Assembly (NCBI GenBank): GCA_004375785.1
Contig: SOKM01000316.1
Location: 1-9,199, forward strand
Direction: 5' to 3'
Length of the DNA: 9,199 nucleotides
Origin: Candidatus Cloacimonadota bacterium
GTDB lineage: Bacteria; Hydrothermota; E44-bin80
Shown: positions 5,847 through 9,199 of the stretch, piece by piece
Position numbering within the stretch: the stretch's first letter is position 1
How the letters are laid out: every line of letters begins with the position of its first letter
Made by a program: the position numbers and the translations under genes
Notes under the pieces: model-generated
Told to the model about the DNA's origin: nothing
The model's input: only the letters and a program-made list of their open reading frames with translations
Database searches by the model: none

Positions 5847-6977
5847 TTACTTCTTACTATTCTTCACTTCTTCCGCTTCATCTTTGGGATTAAATAACTT
5901 CGATAGGTATTCCTGTGGAAGCATTGTAACCCTATAGTAGGGCTCTCCTTCCCTGACACTCTGGAAGAAAAACCCGGTCTCCCCTGAAAAAAATAGTGTT
6001 ATACCTCCTCCTGAAAAATAGGGTTTTGCATCGGGTGGAATACAATTCTGTAAATACCTTCTTTTTACCCAGAAAACAAGTGGCTTAAAATATTCTTCCT
6101 TCATACCTCCTTCAAGAAAGCAAATATATCTGCTAATCAGGGTGGAATGCACGACCCCAAAATGCTCCGAATAGTGACTAATAGGGAGTAAAAAAAGCAT
6201 TGTCTGGTCATATTTATCGAGATGAAGAAAGAGACATATGATATCATTAGAGGTTAACACGAAAAAAAACAGTGGTGGAGATATACTTGTCTTAATCCTT
6301 GTTCCTTCAAACCGAAGTGATGGATAGAATGTTTCTAAAATGAGAGACAATCGTGTAAAAATGAACGATTGAACCTCTTTCTTAGTAAGTTCAAAATTTT
6401 CTATTACGTGAGAGAGATGGATTGTTGAGTAGAAATAATCCGCTTTGGGAGAAGTATCTTTTAAGAAGAATTTTTTTATTTGTGATAGAAAAGAATATAT
6501 TTTCCAGTATATCTTTTTTTCGTCATATATCAATTCACTCAGCTTCTCTGAATTTCCTGGTACAAGCAGTTCATTATTTTTAAGGAAGATTAAATTCCAT
6601 GATAAATCTCTCGATGTTTTTTTAGAGCAGCCTATAAAATGTTCTACTATACTTATTACCCTTTCTTTGCCAAAGCTGTAATATTCATTATCAGAGGGAA
6701 GTTCTTTTATAGATTGAATAATAATATCTTTAGCTGCGTTTAGGTCTTTTACTTTCCTGTCATCGGAAATAGCAATAACTTTTGAGAGAGCGTCTTTTAT
6801 TCCCCGTATCTCTGCTCTTCTTATGTCCGGAATTCTATCCACTCCTGAAATTTTCTCAGGGGATGTCAAACCATACCCCAATGAACCATAGAGGTAAAAA
6901 TCTGCAATTCTCTTGAGTAAAGGTTTTATATTTTCAAGTTCAGGAAGAAGTTTTTTCTTTAACTTTCCAAATTTCAT
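5847..6977 (-). CDS. Uncharacterised protein A2, paralogue of A1
   Basis: A 376-residue protein of a family I do not recognise. There is no signal peptide or clear membrane helix. The N-terminus (6-24, LKKKLLPELENIKPLLKRI) is helical and matches A1's residues 9-27. A middle block with LLVPG (137-141) and a C-terminal block match A1. The C-terminal block (299-362) has PLVFWVKRRYLQ, IPPDAK, SGGGITLFFSGE and YYRVTMLP. Residues 233-266 are hydrophobic strands (PPLFFFVLTSNDIICLFLHL), perhaps a buried sheet of a small-molecule-binding or protein-interaction fold; this is a guess. The start ATG overlaps the stop of B1 as ATGA, indicating coupled translation. As A2 and B2 repeat the A1-B1 order, A and B products probably work together. 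Aromatic residues are plentiful. Confidence 0.75.
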   Translation of the reverse strand: MKFGKLKKKLLPELENIKPLLKRIADFYLYGSLGYGLTSPEKISGVDRIPDIRRAEIRGIKDALSKVIAISDDRKVKDLNAAKDIIIQSIKELPSDNEYYSFGKERVISIVEHFIGCSKKTSRDLSWNLIFLKNNELLVPGNSEKLSELIYDEKKIYWKIYSFLSQIKKFFLKDTSPKADYFYSTIHLSHVIENFELTKKEVQSFIFTRLSLILETFYPSLRFEGTRIKTSISPPLFFFVLTSNDIICLFLHLDKYDQTMLFLLPISHYSEHFGVVHSTLISRYICFLEGGMKEEYFKPLVFWVKRRYLQNCIPPDAKPYFSGGGITLFFSGETGFFFQSVREGEPYYRVTMLPQEYLSKLFNPKDEAEEVKNSKK

Positions 6978-7684
6978 ACCCCAACCCTGATTAAATGTTT
7001 GAGAAGAGCGCCTTCAATTCGCAGAACAAATCTTCCGAATTCATATATATCACACCATTCTGTATTTTCAGTCAGTCCCGCAATCCTGAGCATTTTGGAA
7101 TCTACAGCTTCGTTCCACAATTTTGAAGTGGTTTTTCCCGGCAGTATCTCAATACCAATTCCTTTTATTTCATATCCGTCTGATGTTCGCAAACAAGACC
7201 TTGCAAGAATCATTTGTGATTCATTGATTACTGTCCTGTCATTATCATAAATTAAAAACTTTCTACCCTTGAAAGAAATACGCATAACCTTCTTTAATCT
7301 TCCATTTAATACACGAGAGACAGCATACAACATTAAGTTACCATATTGATATCCAATCTCTCGATTTATCATTTCAATTGCTATTCCTTCTAATGCAACT
7401 GTTACCCCACAATTTTGAAAATAGTCACTTTTTCGTAAGAAATACTCCTGTCCTGAAATGCCAGTAAGGGGATCAAGATAGGAGAGGTCCAGTAAATCAA
7501 GTCTTCTTTTCAATTGCTCTTTATTGCACCCCTGGAAAAGCTCTGCAAGACCAACTAAATCGTAATCTTTTATTCTTCTCAAGATATCAATACGGTGTCT
7601 GCCTTCCAACCAGATCTCATTTGAAGAGTCTGGAAAAACATGGTCCTCAAATTCATAATCCTTAACCATCAATTGACTATACAT
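6974..7684 (-). CDS. Degenerate GGDEF-domain protein B1
   Basis: A 236-residue paralogue of B2. The shared N-terminal part (IWLEGRHRID at 24-33, YDLVGLAELF at 41-50) precedes LDLSYLDPLTGISGQEYF (65-82), the start of a GGDEF-like core. The central loop EGIAIEMINREIGYQYGN (99-116) corresponds to the DIDxFKxIND...GD segment but lacks its acidic metal ligands. SFKGRKFLIYD (137-147) replaces RYGGDEFxxLL, so the active site is lost more completely than in B2. GYEIKGIGIEI (170-180) and LWNEAVDSKML (189-199) match the late strand and last helix of the domain. The start overlaps the end of A1 by 8 bases and has a strong AAAGGAG (7691-7697) 6 nt before ATG. No sensor domain or membrane segment is present. 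Role unknown; ligand binding or partner regulation is inferred. Confidence 0.7.
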   Translation of the reverse strand: MYSQLMVKDYEFEDHVFPDSSNEIWLEGRHRIDILRRIKDYDLVGLAELFQGCNKEQLKRRLDLLDLSYLDPLTGISGQEYFLRKSDYFQNCGVTVALEGIAIEMINREIGYQYGNLMLYAVSRVLNGRLKKVMRISFKGRKFLIYDNDRTVINESQMILARSCLRTSDGYEIKGIGIEILPGKTTSKLWNEAVDSKMLRIAGLTENTEWCDIYEFGRFVLRIEGALLKHLIRVGV

Positions 7685-8846
7685 TTGTTTCTCCTTTGAG
7701 TTCTAAAATAGGGTCTTCACAGTATCTTACCCGTTCAAAAAAATGGAAAGGGAAAAAGGTTATTCTTATGTGTGGTTTTTCTTCGCCTACAACCTGAATA
7801 AATGTCTTTGCCTCCCTTGATATAAAAAGCCTCATTCCAGAAATATTTGAAACACATTTAGCATCCGAAGGTATTATCTTCTGGATATAGTCCTCCTTAT
7901 CCCATCTTACAAAGGGAGTATAATCTATTTCCTTTCCTTCAAGGTGCTCTAACATCCTCTTAATAAAAAACAAGCAGATGTTGAATCGCTCCCTTTCATC
8001 CTCATCAAGTAGATATGGAACAAGCAGTGCATTGATATATTTAAAGGGGCTTAAAAAAAGAAATATTATATCCTTTGAAAAGATGACTCCATACAGGAAA
8101 TAATCTGTTCTCTTAGTAATTGTTTTTGAGCAGGGGAAAAATGTTTCTACATAATCCTCAATTTTCTTAAAAACGAAAGGATGTATTGTGTTATCGTCAA
8201 CAATGCGCTTGTTTATTTCAATATTCTCAAGGCTGATAAGAATACCCCCATTATTGTTCTTTACATCAAATATTTCTCCATACCGAAGATCATAAAATAT
8301 ATCGTTAATCTTATAGAATGCTTTAATTTCATTTTCAATGAACTTAAGCCCCGTCCTTGTGAAACCGGGGATAACCAATTTCCTTCCATTTATGTCTATG
8401 GTTTGCCCTATGAAATCTTCATAATTAGTTCTGGCGGGCTCCTGAAATCTGCTGATTGTATCAACAACCCTCATCAGTCCAAAGTTAAAAACATACGCTT
8501 TAGAGTGAAAATCGTAGAGCTCCTTCTTCCGTTTCATAATTTTTTTTATTAAAAATTTCCTTATTCTCTCGGCTTTGCAGAATAATGGGAAAATCTTTGT
8601 ATCACTTACCACTTTAGAGCCTTCCTTTAAACCTGCAAGTTCCAACTGCTGAATATTATCACTAAAGGACCTCAGGGCTTCTAATGTAATTCCTCCTTCG
8701 CTTAACTCTTTTTCTCCAAACAGTTTTTTTTCATTTCCCACCTCAAAGGCAAAACAGACCTCCAGGAAACGGTGGAGGATTGGAGTAAGTTTGTCTATTT
8801 TTAAGAGAATGTTTTTCCTCAGTCCTTCAATCTCTGCTTTGTTCAT
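7677..8846 (-). CDS. Uncharacterised protein A1, paralogue of A2
   Basis: A 389-residue protein, family not recognised, related to A2 over most of its length although at low identity. Matching landmarks are the helical N-terminus LRKNILLKIDKLTPILHRF (9-27), GRKLVIPG (154-161) and a strand-rich centre YGVIFSKDIIFLFL (252-265). The best-conserved part is the C-terminal block (311-371): PFVRWDKEDYIQ, IPSDAK, SGMRLFIS and HIRITFFP. A charged segment RIRKFLIKKIMKRKKELYDF (94-113) may be a basic helix. No signal peptide or transmembrane segment stands out. It starts 2 nt behind the stop of the upstream gene without a strong ribosome site, and its end overlaps B1 by 8 nt. The arrangement implies a functional A-B pair that was later duplicated. 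Confidence 0.75.
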   Translation of the reverse strand: MNKAEIEGLRKNILLKIDKLTPILHRFLEVCFAFEVGNEKKLFGEKELSEGGITLEALRSFSDNIQQLELAGLKEGSKVVSDTKIFPLFCKAERIRKFLIKKIMKRKKELYDFHSKAYVFNFGLMRVVDTISRFQEPARTNYEDFIGQTIDINGRKLVIPGFTRTGLKFIENEIKAFYKINDIFYDLRYGEIFDVKNNNGGILISLENIEINKRIVDDNTIHPFVFKKIEDYVETFFPCSKTITKRTDYFLYGVIFSKDIIFLFLSPFKYINALLVPYLLDEDERERFNICLFFIKRMLEHLEGKEIDYTPFVRWDKEDYIQKIIPSDAKCVSNISGMRLFISREAKTFIQVVGEEKPHIRITFFPFHFFERVRYCEDPILELKGETNV

Positions 8847-8848
8847 TT

Positions 8849-9199
8849 CTACTTAGTTTTACATTCAATGACACCATCGAGTGACAGCAGCGGAACAACC
8901 ACTGATTTGTATGCTTCAATGAAATCTTTCCCTTTCCTCATCTCGAGAACTGTTTTTCTCAAAATCATCTCATTTCTTATCTTTAAATTGTGAAGATTAA
9001 GGATGGATTCAAGATATTCAACCATATCGTCTCTTTCTTTCACTCTCTTTTCAAGTTCCAATGCGAGTATAAAGAAAAGCCCTTCAGAAAGTAACAACTT
9101 TATTTTCCCTGTTTCTGCCCTCCTGAATGTCTTCTCAATTGTATCGAGTATTCCCCTGTCGGCTGATGTAAAATATTTAAGAAAGACCTCTGGAAGAAC
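8849..9199 (-). CDS. Uncharacterised protein, C-terminal part, first gene seen of the A/B operon
   Basis: The frame stays open to the right edge, so this is the last 116 residues of a longer protein. A TTG at 9097 is only an internal codon, because the frame upstream of it reads sensibly (PEVFLKYFTSADRGIL, then IEKTFRRAETGKI). The visible part looks mostly helical and charged, with FFILALELEKRVKERDDMVEYL and RNEMILRKTVLEMRKGKDF, and ends VVVPLLSLDGVIECKTK. I do not recognise the family and see no GGDEF signature in this part. TAG ends the gene 2 nt before A1's ATG, so it belongs to the same operon and may supply the input or output for the A/B proteins. Confidence 0.65.
   Translation of the reverse strand, partial: VLPEVFLKYFTSADRGILDTIEKTFRRAETGKIKLLLSEGLFFILALELEKRVKERDDMVEYLESILNLHNLKIRNEMILRKTVLEMRKGKDFIEAYKSVVVPLLSLDGVIECKTK

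Noticed and set aside
5818..5848. Hairpin followed by seven T as a plus-strand terminator
   Set aside because: No plus-strand gene leads into it; the flanking genes are on the minus strand, where the T-run precedes the stem as A's. A REP-like element fits better.
5050..7684. B1/B2 as active diguanylate cyclases
   Set aside because: Both lack the GG(D/E)EF acidic residues and the first metal-binding Asp.

Overview
The window comes from an AT-rich bacterial genome, most likely an anaerobe. It carries an anaerobic-type flavodiiron protein with its rubredoxin-containing partner, and a cysteine desulfurase next to a DUF3343 sulfur/selenium-carrier-like protein. Two lipoproteins have propeller repeats and a Cys-x-(K/R)-rich-TEP linker, a style I associate with uncultured candidate phyla such as WOR-3 and relatives. 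That placement is an impression only; nothing here fixes the taxon.

Layout. (1) 1-478, plus strand: the 3' end of a class V aminotransferase/cysteine desulfurase, overlapping a 73-residue DUF3343 protein by ATGA. (2) 516-2402, minus strand: a two-gene operon of a flavin reductase-rubredoxin fusion (Hrb type) followed by flavodiiron protein FprA. Together these would carry electrons from NAD(P)H to FprA for O2 or NO reduction. (3) 2403-2870: a gene-free stretch with a near-perfect 31-bp palindrome, a long inverted repeat, a good sigma70-type promoter and short tandem repeats. (4) 2871-4978, plus strand: two exported lipoproteins, one a likely seven-bladed propeller and one with four exact-length 40-residue PQQ-type repeats. 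Each is preceded by almost the same 67-bp leader. (5) 5050-9199, minus strand: a tightly packed operon of five genes, the first running off the right edge.

The most novel part is region 5. After the incomplete first gene comes a two-gene unit that occurs twice in tandem, A1-B1-A2-B2. B1 and B2 are small proteins whose core reads as a GGDEF (diguanylate cyclase) fold with DPLTG retained but the catalytic signature destroyed (GGLYF, KGRKF). A1 and A2 are about 380-residue paralogues of a family I do not recognise. Overlapping or near-overlapping genes suggest each A works with its B. A GTAG-plus-hairpin element resembling a REP sequence sits between A2 and B2.

No tRNA, rRNA, CRISPR array, transposase or phage gene was seen.
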